A stretch of 64,000 nt of DNA from CAYUZU01 sp964448675 (GCA_964448675.1 CAYUZU010000004.1:62001-126000); one strand, 5' to 3'. Positions 8,685 through 18,206 are shown, counted from the first letter of the stretch. Notes: generated by a model from the letters alone, not told the origin. A program made the numbers and translations.

Positions 8685-9002
8685 TCAGGTCTGGGCAGGC
8701 GGCGGCCGATAGCCGGGAATCTCGCGGCCCTGGCCGAACAGGAACGCCTCCATGTGCTCGCGGAGGATGGGATTGGCCTCGTCGGAAGTGGCGTCGAGGC
8801 GAAATTCGTTGATCACCATCATCATGTGGTCCTTCCACATCCGCCACGCGTCGCGCGAAATCTGCTCCTGCACCCGCTGGCGCATTTCCGGACCGCCGAG
8901 CAACTGGGCCATCTTGAGCGCGGCCCGGCCCTCGGACGTGGATGGGTCGAGGGCCGGGAGCTCCTGTCCGAGTTTGGCGCACTGGACGGTTTGTTCAGCC
9001 AT
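8685..9002 (-). CDS. yggX: YggX-like Fe(II)-trafficking / oxidative-damage protection protein
   Basis: A 105-residue protein matching the small YggX family, which helps protect iron-sulfur clusters and labile iron from oxidants. The conserved N-terminal Cys lies in V-Q-C-A-K-L-G-Q-E, followed by I-S-R-D-A-W-R-M-W, M-M-V-I-N-E-F-R-L and the C-terminal F-L-F-G-Q-G-R-E-I-P-G-Y. These blocks match the E. coli protein in order and spacing (I-S-K-E-A-W, L-I-N-E-K-K-L, F-L-F-E-G). No signal peptide or membrane helix. It is about 15 residues longer than the E. coli protein because of a Pro/Ser/Glu-rich insertion near residue 20. Confidence 0.88.
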   Translation of the reverse strand: MAEQTVQCAKLGQELPALDPSTSEGRAALKMAQLLGGPEMRQRVQEQISRDAWRMWKDHMMMVINEFRLDATSDEANPILREHMEAFLFGQGREIPGYRPPPAQT

Positions 9003-9053
9003 GCCGTTGGTCTCCTCAGATCCTTGGGACGAATACCCGGGTTCGAGAGGATC

Positions 9054-12000
9054 TTAGCGGCCCCAGCCGAAACACGCCTGGATGGACCAGAAATCCGCCA
9101 GGTCGACGTCGACGTCGCCATCGGCGTCCGCACAGGTGCAGTCGGCCCCGTATGGCATCTCGGGGCCTGCCAGGCAGCCGGCGATCAGCAGCCAATCATC
9201 GAGGTCCACGTCCATATCGAAGTCGCAATCCCCGGGGCACGGCGGGCCGCCGGGGCCGAGATACACGTCGCGGATGTCGACGTGGGCCTCGCCGAAGCGG
9301 CCGGACTCTTCGCCGTCGACGTACAACGCGTGGCCGCTGAACATGATCTGCGTGACCTGCGCCGGGTTGAACATGTCGTCGGCGGCGATGATGTCGAGCG
9401 GGGCCTCGATGTACTGCCACTCGGGGTAGGGTAAATCGGGCTGCGGACCGTAGAGCGGACCGAGATCGGCCGCGTGGCCGAGGTTGTCGAGCAGGGTGAC
9501 GTAAATCGGCGCGTAGCTGTAGGGCTCGGGGTAGGCCTCGCTCTGGAAGTAACGGGCGGCGAAACCCAGCACCAGCCCGGGTTCGGTGATGTTCGCCGGA
9601 TCGTGGCAGGCCATGGGCAGGTCGATGATTGGCCCGGCCCACGCGGCATTGGCCGGGAACTCGACACGGGTGAAGAGGGACATCTCGTCGCCGAGGAAGT
9701 AGAGCTCGGTCGGCGGCTCGGCCCGGATGGCGTCGTAGCGCGGGTCGGTCGCGTCATGCAGGTTGATCTGCTGGTCCATCGGGAACATGGCCGGCAGCGG
9801 CAGGCCGCCCTCGGCGTAGGTGTGCGTCACCGCGGAGCTGGACAGGCCGTCGTTGTCGTAGGTGGTCAGCTTGACCTCGGACTCGCCCAGCGGCAGGGTC
9901 ACCTCGATCCACGGGTACCAGCCGTCGTACCACACCTCGCCATTGATCGTCCAGACCCAGCGCGTGATCTCGCCGTCGGGGTCATGGCTTTCCTCGCCGC
10001 TGATGGGCGTCGGATACCGCGGGCAGATCGGGGGCGTCGAGGGCACCGAGGGCGGCGTGGTGACGGGAGGCACCCCGTTTATGCACCACCAGCAGGTCGG
10101 CGGGTCCCAGTTGTCGGGTGCCGAGTACAGGCCGTCGCTCAGGACGTCGACGTAGAGGTACCAGTCGCCCGCCGCGGGGCAGTCATGGACATACGACGTG
10201 AAGGCGCGCCCGCTCATGCTGGTGCCGAAGAAGTTGCTGTGGCCGATCGGGTCGCCGTCGGCCTTGGCGGGGCAGCCCGGACCGAGCTCATACCAGTAGA
10301 GCGACCAGCGGTGGTAGCTGCGTGTGCGGCGGCTCTTGTTGTCCACGATGTAAACCGGCTCACCGACGTAGTAGATGTCCTTGTCGACGTTGACGGTGAT
10401 CTCGAAGTCGGCCGGGCGGAACATGCAGGTTTCCCATTGATCGGGGTTGTGCCCGTTGCCGTCGATGTCTTCGCCACCGTCGAAGTCGCTGTCGTTGTCG
10501 GAGTCGCAGTCGGCCTCGGAGCGCAGCCCGTCGCCGTCCCAATCGGAAAAGGACAGGGCGTCGTTCTCGTGGCCGGGGTGGTAGATGTCGTGGAAGGTGT
10601 AGTTGCGGATTTCGTCCTTATCGAGCACCTCGTCGTCGTCGGAGTCCGTGTCGTTGGGGAACGAGTGGAGTGTCCTGGTGGTCTCGTCGAAGTCCATGAC
10701 GCCGTCGCCGTCCGTATCCGTCGTGACCGAGGCCTCCTGCGTGCGGCCGGTCACGCCTGACGTGGGGTGCAGCCACACGGCGTCGTACCGGTTGCTGCGG
10801 TGGCGGCGCCAGTACTTCGTCGGCGCGCCGGCGATGACATAGCTGAAGACGTGCGGGTGGTTGGGCCCGCGCCACGGATCCTGGTCGTACAGGATCTGGC
10901 AGTTGGTGCCGGCGGGCGTGGTGAACTCGAAGTAGGCGTTTGCCACGAGACAGTGTCCAGGGACGGCGGCGACGAAGCAGCCGCGCTCGTCGAGCCACTG
11001 CTTCATCTGGGCGAACGTGAAGTTGCCGGAGCCGACGTACTGGTAATTGATCGCGGCGCCGTTCAGGGCCCAGGAGAGCGTGGCGGTGATGCGCGGGTCT
11101 CTGTTGGTGCGCTCGTGGCCGAGATCGCCCTCGGGCTGCGGTCGCTGCGTGTGCCAGTTCTGGTAGGCGATGCGGTCCTGGCTGAGGTCGCCGCCGTGCT
11201 TGGCGTTGACCATCGCGATCGAGGCGGCCCAGCAGTAGTTCCAGCCGTGGCGACATTTACTGTCTTCCGGGCTCTGGTTGGGATGCGGCCGATCCCAGGC
11301 GCAGTTGCCGGTTTCCGGGCACCCGGGGCGGTGATGCGTATCGACATCGGTCCACAGGCACAGCAGGTTGGTGTCCTTGCGCTGGTACAGGAACGGGCAC
11401 GAGCGGCAGAACTTCGCCTCGATGCTGCGCAGGTCCGGATTCACGACGAACATCCATTCGGCGGCCCAGGGTGAGAAATCGTCGGCGAGTTCGGCGCGCA
11501 CGCGCCAGAAGTACACGTTCGCCGTCAGGTCGATGTCCAGCGCGTATGACGCCTGGTTCAAACTCGTGGCGTGCACCAGCGTTGTCGCGAACGTGTAATC
11601 CGTCGCAAGCTGGAATTCGTAGCTGGTCGCGCCGGGAACCGCTGCCCAGGTGAATGTGCCGGGGGACATGGTGAAAACGTCGCGGTTGCTCGGCGAGCGC
11701 TGAACGGGATTCTCCACGGTATAGGCGCGGTGATGCGCATACAGCGAGATCGGCACGATCTGCCAGTCTTCCGGCGTGTTGCGGTCGAAGCCGTCGAAGT
11801 AGCGCGCCAGCGAGTCACCGGCCCGCAGCTCCTCGGTCGGCACGAAGGCGGCGGGCGGCCAGAGACCCGCTGCGACGGCCTGATCGTGAGCGGCGCCGGG
11901 CAGATAGAGACCGTTGTTGCTCCAAGCGACGAAATCGACGATGGTTGCCTCGGCGGGGGGGCCGTTGTAGAGCGCGCACTCGTCCTGCGCCGGGTCGAAC

Positions 12001-12380
12001 AGCCCGTCCACCGGCCCGACAAAGAGTGCGCCGGCGGCATCGCTGAAGTCGAGCTCGTCGAAGCCGTCCGTGAGGTAGACCGTGAGATAGCAGTCGGCCG
12101 GCAGCACGATCGGCGGAAGGACGATCGCGGGCAGGGCGTCGCTGCGGGCAATCGTCCAGTTCTCCAGCAGCACGTCGTTCGGGCCGCTGTTGTACAGTTC
12201 GGCGCGCGTGGCGGCGAAGAGCGGGTTGTCGCGGCCGATGCTTGCAGGGTCATGGACGACTTCGTTCAGCAAGACGTCGGCGACCGCAACGGGGCTTGCA
12301 ACGGCCAGGGCGACACAGAGCAACGGCAGCATGCGGCCGGTGCGGCGAAGGCGGGAAACGGCTGATCGTCTGCGCATCAT
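9054..12380 (-). CDS. Secreted multidomain papain/C39-like peptidase with lamin-tail and dockerin-like domains
   Basis: A predicted 1108-residue exported protein. After a signal peptide (M-L-P-L-L-C-V-A-L-A-V-A) comes a lamin-tail-like domain (V-L-L-N-E-V-V-H ... A-E-L-Y-N-S-G), a fibronectin-like segment, then a papain-fold cysteine peptidase domain with Cys383 in N-Y-C-W-A-A-S and a downstream H-P-H-V-F-S-Y histidine. Thrombospondin-3-type calcium loops follow (D-T-D-G-D-G-V-M-D; D-S-D-D-D-E). The C-terminus has two dockerin-like loops (D-F-D-M-D-V-D-L-D-D and D-A-D-G-D-V-D-V-D-L). The start is ATG 12380 (or 12377) because GAGGAG lies upstream and a signal peptide follows; the longer reading to 12680 runs through the tRNA gene and is rejected. 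It is divergent from the gingipain-like gene. Confidence 0.8.
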   Translation of the reverse strand: MMRRRSAVSRLRRTGRMLPLLCVALAVASPVAVADVLLNEVVHDPASIGRDNPLFAATRAELYNSGPNDVLLENWTIARSDALPAIVLPPIVLPADCYLTVYLTDGFDELDFSDAAGALFVGPVDGLFDPAQDECALYNGPPAEATIVDFVAWSNNGLYLPGAAHDQAVAAGLWPPAAFVPTEELRAGDSLARYFDGFDRNTPEDWQIVPISLYAHHRAYTVENPVQRSPSNRDVFTMSPGTFTWAAVPGATSYEFQLATDYTFATTLVHATSLNQASYALDIDLTANVYFWRVRAELADDFSPWAAEWMFVVNPDLRSIEAKFCRSCPFLYQRKDTNLLCLWTDVDTHHRPGCPETGNCAWDRPHPNQSPEDSKCRHGWNYCWAASIAMVNAKHGGDLSQDRIAYQNWHTQRPQPEGDLGHERTNRDPRITATLSWALNGAAINYQYVGSGNFTFAQMKQWLDERGCFVAAVPGHCLVANAYFEFTTPAGTNCQILYDQDPWRGPNHPHVFSYVIAGAPTKYWRRHRSNRYDAVWLHPTSGVTGRTQEASVTTDTDGDGVMDFDETTRTLHSFPNDTDSDDDEVLDKDEIRNYTFHDIYHPGHENDALSFSDWDGDGLRSEADCDSDNDSDFDGGEDIDGNGHNPDQWETCMFRPADFEITVNVDKDIYYVGEPVYIVDNKSRRTRSYHRWSLYWYELGPGCPAKADGDPIGHSNFFGTSMSGRAFTSYVHDCPAAGDWYLYVDVLSDGLYSAPDNWDPPTCWWCINGVPPVTTPPSVPSTPPICPRYPTPISGEESHDPDGEITRWVWTINGEVWYDGWYPWIEVTLPLGESEVKLTTYDNDGLSSSAVTHTYAEGGLPLPAMFPMDQQINLHDATDPRYDAIRAEPPTELYFLGDEMSLFTRVEFPANAAWAGPIIDLPMACHDPANITEPGLVLGFAARYFQSEAYPEPYSYAPIYVTLLDNLGHAADLGPLYGPQPDLPYPEWQYIEAPLDIIAADDMFNPAQVTQIMFSGHALYVDGEESGRFGEAHVDIRDVYLGPGGPPCPGDCDFDMDVDLDDWLLIAGCLAGPEMPYGADCTCADADGDVDVDLADFWSIQACFGWGR

Positions 12381-12622
12381 CTTCGGCTCCTCGTGCTCGG
12401 GCGGGTCATGGAAGTGGCCCGGCCAATCGATGTCATGCCGGCTGACGTTCGTGCGGCGGAAGGAACAGGGAGTCGACAGGATCGCGAGCGGTTCGGCCGA
12501 CGTGCCCTTCCTTGCCAGCGGGCACACCCTCCCCCGAGAAAACGGAAATGCGGAGTTCAAGCTCCAGCTGTCATTGTGGCCTTCGTGGGGAATGAGGTCA
12601 AGGAAAAGGATCAACCGGGGAT

Positions 12623-12695
12623 AGCGGGCGACGGGACTCGAACCCGCAACAGTCAGCTTGGAAGGCTGATGCGCTACCAATTGCGCTACGCCCGC
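12623..12695 (-). tRNA. tRNA-Gly (anticodon TCC)
   Basis: A 73-base cloverleaf on the minus strand. The acceptor stem GCGGGCG pairs with CGCCCGC. The D arm has GCGC-AATTGGTA-GCGC, the anticodon stem TCAGC/GCTGA encloses CTTCCAA (anticodon TCC, reading GGA/GGG), and the T arm is GCGGG-TTCGAGT-CCCGT. The discriminator base is U, as expected for bacterial tRNA-Gly. No CCA is encoded after it. Confidence 0.95.
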
Positions 12696-12707
12696 AGCAC
12701 ACGACAG

Positions 12708-12737
12708 ATTCTACACCTGCCTTTACCGGAACCGCAA
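12708..12737 (-). promoter_or_regulatory. Candidate sigma-70-type promoter of tRNA-Gly
   Basis: On the minus strand, TTGCGG (12737-12732) and TAGAAT (12713-12708) are separated by 18 bases, and the -10 element ends 12 bases before the mature tRNA 5' end. The -10 is a 5/6 match; the -35 is weaker. Confidence 0.5.
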
Positions 12738-12979
12738 TGCCCTTGCGCGGGCCCGGGCGAGACTAAGGGGTTCCCCGTACGGGGTCTCAGGTAGGCGAGC
12801 GTTGCCTTGCGGCGTCATTTTCGGACGCATTTTATGGATGCGATTTCGTCCCTAGACCTTATACTGAAGCTTTGAACTTGTCTTCGCCGGTGATGATTCC
12901 ACGTCAGCGGGGGCGGTGGCACGGGCGAAGTCTCAGGAGTGCATGCGCTCAGGGATCGGCCTGGTTAGGAGCAATTCCC

Positions 12980-15900
12980 ATGACGACATTTTCCAGTTTG
13001 CGCGATGCGAATGCCCGGATGGTATTGGCTGCGTTGCTTATCGTGACGGCCAGCGGCGTGGCCGACGAGTCCGCCTGGCTGCGGGTCGCGCCCGACGGCG
13101 CGGTGAGCGTGCAGCAGGCGGCCCCCGAGAAACCGGCGGTGGTGGCCACGTATGACAACAGCGGCCTGGACGTCGCGGTGGACTTGCGCGGCATCGAGTT
13201 GGCGACGCGCCACACCGAGGCCGGCGTGTTCATCGACGCACGATTGCCGGGCGAGCCGACGGTGGGGCAGCCCGGCGAGCCGGCGCTGCCCGTGGTTCGG
13301 CGTCTGTTCGGCGCACCGGTGGGCGCCGAGGTCAGTTTGCGCATCGCGACGGGCCCCCCGAGCGTGGTCGATCTGGCCGCAGCCGGCTTCGCGGCGCCGC
13401 TCATGCCGATGCAGGGGCCGTTGAGTCTCGACCCGCACGGGGTGGAGGCGGCGCTGCAGCAGGAGGAGGTGCCGTGGCCGCTGCTGGAGCAGATTCCCGA
13501 GTCGTTCCTGTTCGAGGCAGCAGCCTATCGCAGCGACGCGCTGTATCCCCCGGAGCGCGCGACGATCACGCCGGTGGGTATCGCACGCGACATGCAGCTC
13601 TACCTGCTCGAGGTGCGGCCGGCGGCGTACAACCCGGCCGCCGGGACGATCGTGCTCTGGCCCGAGCTGGTGGTTCAGGTCGACTTTGCCGGCGGGCGCA
13701 GCGCCTGGTCGCACGCACAGGTTACGCTTGGTTTCGAGAAGGTAATCCTCAACCCCTCGCCTGTTTCGCGCGGCGCCCGGGGTGGAAACTTCCTCCTGCT
13801 CGTGTGCCAGGACCTGGTCGACACGGCGCCACTGAACCAGTTCGTGGCGGCCAAGACGGCGCAGGGCTTTAACGTGATCGTGCAGCCGGTGCCGGTGAAT
13901 GTGAATCCCGAATACATCAAGTCCACGTACATTGAGAGCCTGTGGGGCACGCCCGACGCACCGGATTACGTGGTGGTCATGGGCGATGCCGATTACCACA
14001 CGTGGTATACCGGCACATGGTTCATTCCGGCCTGGAACTCTCATTACCCGCGGGCAGGACGGACCGACCTCTATTACGCCTGCATGGACGGTCCGAATGA
14101 CTGGATGCCGGACATGGCCTGGGGCCGCATGCCGGCGCGCGACCCGAACCAGTTGCAGGTGATGGTCGACAAGTCGCTGCAGCTGGAGCAGGGGCCGTAC
14201 CCGGACCCGGCCTACACCGGTCGGGCGGCGATGATCGCCGGTCCGGAGCCGTACGCGGATGGCGAGGCCCGCAACGACTACATCATCGAGACGTATCTCG
14301 ATGACGAAGGCCTCACGACGGACCGACTCTATTCGGGGGCCTACGGCGCGGATACGCAGGCCGTTGCGGACGCGGTCAACGACGGCCGCGTGCTGGTGTC
14401 GTTCTTCGGCCACGCCGGCGGTTTCCAGGCCTGGGCCGACCCGACGTTCGTGTTCAGCGACATCGAGGCCTTGACCAACGTGGGACGCTACCCGTTCCTG
14501 GTCAGCTTCAGCTGCAGTGGCTCGGCGTTTCACTACACCGAGCCGACCCAATCCCCCGGTTTCTGCGAGAAGTGGCTCAAGGAAGCCGACAAGGGCGCGG
14601 CCATCGCCTATGGCCACTCATGGAGCCTCGACCCGTATACCTTCGATGCGTGGGGCGTGGTCTACAACGGCCTGTATCGCGGCATTTACGGCGACGACAT
14701 CCGCGAGCTCGGGCCGGCGGCGAACGCCGCGTCGGCCTATCTCGTGCAGTACTACGGCCCGGACGAGCCGGTCTCGCGCGATTTCACCGAGGAGTTCCTG
14801 CTGCTCGGTGACCCGACGCTGTACCTGCCCGAGCCGCCGCTGCCGAATTACCTGATCATCACGGCGCAGGAATACATGGGGACCGCGGCCCTGTCACAGT
14901 TCATCGCGCAGAAAGAGGCCCAGGGCCTCAACGTGATCGTCTACGAAGCCGCGCCGGGCAAGTCCAACAACGAGATCAAGAGCTACATCGCGACGCTGCT
15001 GGGAACGCCGGACGAACCTGATTACATCCTGCTGGTGGGCGATACGGACGGCTACACGGCGACGGTGGACTGCGTGCCGCACTTTCAGGGCGGTGGTTCC
15101 AAGAACGCGGACACGGACTGGCCGTACGGCTGCTTCGATGGCGGCGACGACTGGTACCCGGACGTGCCGGTCGGCCGGTTCAGCTGCCGCTCGCCGGCGG
15201 TGCTGCAGGCGATCGTCGACAAGGTCATCTCGGTGGAGTCGGGTAATTACGCCGACCCGGATTACGTGACGCGCGGGGCCTTCCTGGCCAACCCGAGCAC
15301 GTACGGCCAGGCGGAGCCCACGCACGACTGGGTCATCAACAACTACTTCGAGCCCAACGGCTACCGCGGCATTCGGCTGTATGCCGCCGAAGGGGCAGGC
15401 ACGGCGGACGTGGCCGACGCGATCAACGGCGGCGCCCTGTTCGCGGTGTACTTCGGGCACAGCAGCTCGAGCGGCTGGTGGGACCCGTCGTTCGGATCGG
15501 ACGACGTCGAGGTGCTGAGCAACCGCGACCGCTACGGCATCGTGTTCGGCTTCTCCTGCAACACGTCGCGTTACTCGTATTCCGAGTGCTTTGGCGAGAC
15601 GTGGCAGCGCGAGGCGGACAAGGGTGCCGCGGCGTACATCTCGGCGTCGACCTACATCTACTGGGGCAGCGTGCAGGCCTGGCAGCCCTCGGTGGTGCTC
15701 GAGAAGGCGTTCTTCGCGTCGTTCTTCGAGGATGACATCTGGACACTCGGCCCGGCCTGGGTCAACGGCCTGTACCGCTTCCTCGAGGAGCACGGCGGCT
15801 GGGACGGCAACCACGACCACGATCCGCCGGTGAACGAGGACGTGTGTCGCAACTTCTTCGAGGAGTTCGTGATTCTCGGCGATCCGGCCATGCGCGTGCC

Positions 15901-18016
15901 ACAGCCGAGCATGTTCAGCATGGAGGTCACGCCCAGCGAGCAGAGCGTCTGCGCGCCGCAGACGCCGGCGTTCGACGTGGCGGTGGCCAAGCTGGGCAGC
16001 TTCAACCAGCCGGTCACGCTGTCGGCCGACAATCTGCCCGCGGGCACAAGTGCGAGTTTCACTGACAACGATGTCGTTCCGCCGTTCACCTCTTCGCTGG
16101 TCATCCAGGACACGGACCTCGCCCAGCCCGGCAGTTACGACATCGAGGTCGTCGCGACTGCCGGCTCGAAGGTGCGCAGCCAGGTCGTGACGCTCTACAT
16201 CTCGAGCGAGCTGCCCGGGGCGACGCAACTGCTGTCGCCCGCGGATGGTGCCACGGACGTGGCCCGCGAGCCGACCCTCAGCTGGGAGGCCGCGGCGCAC
16301 GCCTCGACCTACAAGCTCGAGATCGCCACGGACGCGACGATGTACAACACCGTGTACAGCACGTCGGTGACCGACACGACGCTCACGCTGGAGGTGTCGC
16401 TGGATCCGGCGGCGACGTATTACTGGCACGTGCGGCCCGAAAACGGCTGCGGCCTCGGCGACTTCACGACGCCGTTCTCGTTCACCACGATCGAGCACGC
16501 CGACTACTTCACCGAGCAGTTCACCGGCGGCGGTGACAGCGTCGATCTCGATGGTTACACGCTGGCGCTGATTCCCGATGGTGGCGGCAGCTTCTACCAC
16601 GCGTGCCGCGAGCCCGCGGCCGAGCTGCCGATCGACCCGGCCGGCGGGCAGACGTTGAGCCTGGGGGATGACGCGAGCCAGACGGTGACGCCCGGGCAGA
16701 GCGTCCAGCTCTACGGGAACGCGTACAGCTCGTTCTACGTGAACTCGAACGGCAACATCACCTTCGAGAGCAGTGACAACACCTACAGCGAGTCGCTGAC
16801 GGACCACTTCAATCAGCCGCGGGTCTCGCCGCTGTTTGACGATCTGAACCCCAGCTCCGGCGGTACGGTGAGCTGGAAGCAGACCGCTGACGCGGTGGCC
16901 GTGACGTGGGAAGACGTGCCGGAGTATTCCTCGACCGGCTCGAACACGTTCCAGGTCGCGTTTCACAGCGACGGGTCGATCCGCATGACGTGGCTGGGCA
17001 TTACCTGCGGCGACGCGATTGTCGGCGTGTCGAACGGCACCGGCGTGGAGGACGACTTCACCGAGTCGGACCTGTCGGCGTACATGATCTGCGCCGAGCC
17101 GGCGGTCGGCGCCTGCTGCACCGGCGATGTCTGTGCGGAGCTGACCGAGGCGGACTGTGCTGGCACGGGTGGCACCTGGCAGGGTGCCGAGACGAGCTGC
17201 ACGCCGAATCCGTGCATTGCGTATTCGTCGTCATGCCTGATCATCAGCGAGGTGGTGCGCGGGGCCGAAAGCGGTGCCTGCCCGCGCTTCGTCGAGTTGA
17301 CCAACACCGGCAACGACGACTTCCTGTTCCTGGAAGGCGGGCTGATCGTCCAGACCGGCGACAGCCAGGACCTGGTCATCGACGTCGACCTCACCGGCGG
17401 CTTCGTGCCGGCCGGCGGGACGTTCGTCCTGGTCTCCAACGCCAGCGGGTCGTGCACCGGGGCGTTCGACGCCATCTTCGGAATGAGCGCCGACATGTAC
17501 ACCAACGTCACGTTCGGCTATGGCGACGAGCGCTACATCCTCACGGATACGGACGACGCGTCGAGCATTGTCGATATCTACGGCGAATTCGGCGTCGATG
17601 GCACCGGCCAGCCGTGGGAGCTCACGGACGGCTACGCCTATCGGTTGCCCGTCTACCTCAGCGGGCATGGCGCGCAGTTCGAGCCGAACGAGTGGCACTT
17701 CGGCGGCGTGGGCAGCCTGGCGGGTGGCAACCCGACGCAGGCCCTGCTGGACTACACGACGCCTGGGTACCACAACTACAAGGGGGCCTGTGCGCCCGGG
17801 TGTCCGGGTGACGGCAACTGCGATGGCCAGGTGAACTGGCGCGACATCGACTTCTTCGTGGCCGCTCAGAACGACAACGTGTCGGCCTGGCAGGCGATGT
17901 TCGCCCCTGGCGCGCCGACCTGCCCGTTCACGAACAACGACACCAACGATGACGGTGCCGTGAATTGGCGCGATATCGACCCCTTCGTCGCCGTGCAGAA
18001 CACCACGTGTCCGTAA
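12980..18016 (+). CDS. Gingipain-like (C25) secreted cysteine peptidase with two catalytic domains and dockerin-like tail
   Basis: A predicted 1678-residue exported protein. A signal peptide at 1-32 is followed by a propeptide-like region. Two caspase-fold C25 domains follow in tandem: the first has F-F-G-H-A-G (His478) and S-F-S-C-S-G (Cys512); the second has Y-F-G-H-S-S (His827) and G-F-S-C-N-T (Cys860). Each begins with a matching strand (N-F-L-L-L-V-C / N-Y-L-I-I-T-A) and an I-K-S-x-Y-I segment. After Ig/FN3-like domains there is a nidogen-like beta domain, a Cys-rich module (near residue 1375), a lamin-tail-like domain, and two dockerin-like loops (D-G-Q-V-N-W-R-D-I-D and D-G-A-V-N-W-R-D-I-D) ending at T-T-C-P. 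ATG 12980 is preceded by AGGAG; a TATACT -10-like element lies at 12860. Both active sites look intact. Confidence 0.88.
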   Translation: MTTFSSLRDANARMVLAALLIVTASGVADESAWLRVAPDGAVSVQQAAPEKPAVVATYDNSGLDVAVDLRGIELATRHTEAGVFIDARLPGEPTVGQPGEPALPVVRRLFGAPVGAEVSLRIATGPPSVVDLAAAGFAAPLMPMQGPLSLDPHGVEAALQQEEVPWPLLEQIPESFLFEAAAYRSDALYPPERATITPVGIARDMQLYLLEVRPAAYNPAAGTIVLWPELVVQVDFAGGRSAWSHAQVTLGFEKVILNPSPVSRGARGGNFLLLVCQDLVDTAPLNQFVAAKTAQGFNVIVQPVPVNVNPEYIKSTYIESLWGTPDAPDYVVVMGDADYHTWYTGTWFIPAWNSHYPRAGRTDLYYACMDGPNDWMPDMAWGRMPARDPNQLQVMVDKSLQLEQGPYPDPAYTGRAAMIAGPEPYADGEARNDYIIETYLDDEGLTTDRLYSGAYGADTQAVADAVNDGRVLVSFFGHAGGFQAWADPTFVFSDIEALTNVGRYPFLVSFSCSGSAFHYTEPTQSPGFCEKWLKEADKGAAIAYGHSWSLDPYTFDAWGVVYNGLYRGIYGDDIRELGPAANAASAYLVQYYGPDEPVSRDFTEEFLLLGDPTLYLPEPPLPNYLIITAQEYMGTAALSQFIAQKEAQGLNVIVYEAAPGKSNNEIKSYIATLLGTPDEPDYILLVGDTDGYTATVDCVPHFQGGGSKNADTDWPYGCFDGGDDWYPDVPVGRFSCRSPAVLQAIVDKVISVESGNYADPDYVTRGAFLANPSTYGQAEPTHDWVINNYFEPNGYRGIRLYAAEGAGTADVADAINGGALFAVYFGHSSSSGWWDPSFGSDDVEVLSNRDRYGIVFGFSCNTSRYSYSECFGETWQREADKGAAAYISASTYIYWGSVQAWQPSVVLEKAFFASFFEDDIWTLGPAWVNGLYRFLEEHGGWDGNHDHDPPVNEDVCRNFFEEFVILGDPAMRVPQPSMFSMEVTPSEQSVCAPQTPAFDVAVAKLGSFNQPVTLSADNLPAGTSASFTDNDVVPPFTSSLVIQDTDLAQPGSYDIEVVATAGSKVRSQVVTLYISSELPGATQLLSPADGATDVAREPTLSWEAAAHASTYKLEIATDATMYNTVYSTSVTDTTLTLEVSLDPAATYYWHVRPENGCGLGDFTTPFSFTTIEHADYFTEQFTGGGDSVDLDGYTLALIPDGGGSFYHACREPAAELPIDPAGGQTLSLGDDASQTVTPGQSVQLYGNAYSSFYVNSNGNITFESSDNTYSESLTDHFNQPRVSPLFDDLNPSSGGTVSWKQTADAVAVTWEDVPEYSSTGSNTFQVAFHSDGSIRMTWLGITCGDAIVGVSNGTGVEDDFTESDLSAYMICAEPAVGACCTGDVCAELTEADCAGTGGTWQGAETSCTPNPCIAYSSSCLIISEVVRGAESGACPRFVELTNTGNDDFLFLEGGLIVQTGDSQDLVIDVDLTGGFVPAGGTFVLVSNASGSCTGAFDAIFGMSADMYTNVTFGYGDERYILTDTDDASSIVDIYGEFGVDGTGQPWELTDGYAYRLPVYLSGHGAQFEPNEWHFGGVGSLAGGNPTQALLDYTTPGYHNYKGACAPGCPGDGNCDGQVNWRDIDFFVAAQNDNVSAWQAMFAPGAPTCPFTNNDTNDDGAVNWRDIDPFVAVQNTTCP

Positions 18017-18038
18017 GGCGCAGTACCGGCCCGTGAAA

Positions 18039-18055
18039 GGGGCGGGACGGTGCAG
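18039..18055 (+). repeat. Short fragment resembling the 26.6-kb intergenic repeat
   Basis: Seventeen bases (G-rich, GGGGCGGGACG then GTGCAG) match 26632-26648 with one difference, in the 190-base gap between convergent genes. It may be a remnant of the composite repeat described at 26600 and 49783. The match is short, so chance similarity in GC-rich DNA is possible. Confidence 0.3.
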
Positions 18056-18111
18056 CACGCTGACGGTCGCTGGTACGGGATTCCGATCTCGCACCAGCGG
18101 CCTGCCGCGGG

Positions 18112-18137
18112 GTGCTCGCACGTTCGCGTGCGGGGCA
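18112..18137 (+). terminator. Possible bidirectional hairpin between convergent genes
   Basis: GTGCTCGCACG and CGTGCGGGGCAC form an imperfect inverted repeat around a TTCG-like loop, midway between the peptidase gene ending at 18016 and the sugar transferase ending at 18207. There is no T-run, so it is only a weak candidate. Confidence 0.3.
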
Positions 18138-18206
18138 CGCTTGCGGCGAAGCCCCTGGCCTCCCGTCATTCTCATGCCGCCGTAGCCGTCCCCCGGTCGT
18201 GCCGCG

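Noticed and set aside
12381..12680. N-terminal extension of the papain-like peptidase
   Set aside because: It would translate through tRNA-Gly, and a signal peptide with a good ribosome-binding site begins at 12380.
12841..12870. Full promoter for the gingipain-like gene around TATACT (12860)
   Set aside because: The -10 is good but no acceptable -35 lies 16-18 bases upstream, so it is not listed as a promoter.
14894..16966. ~690-residue frame antisense to the gingipain-like gene
   Set aside because: The sense frame has catalytic motifs and continuous domains; the antisense one shows only Arg/Val-rich sequence.
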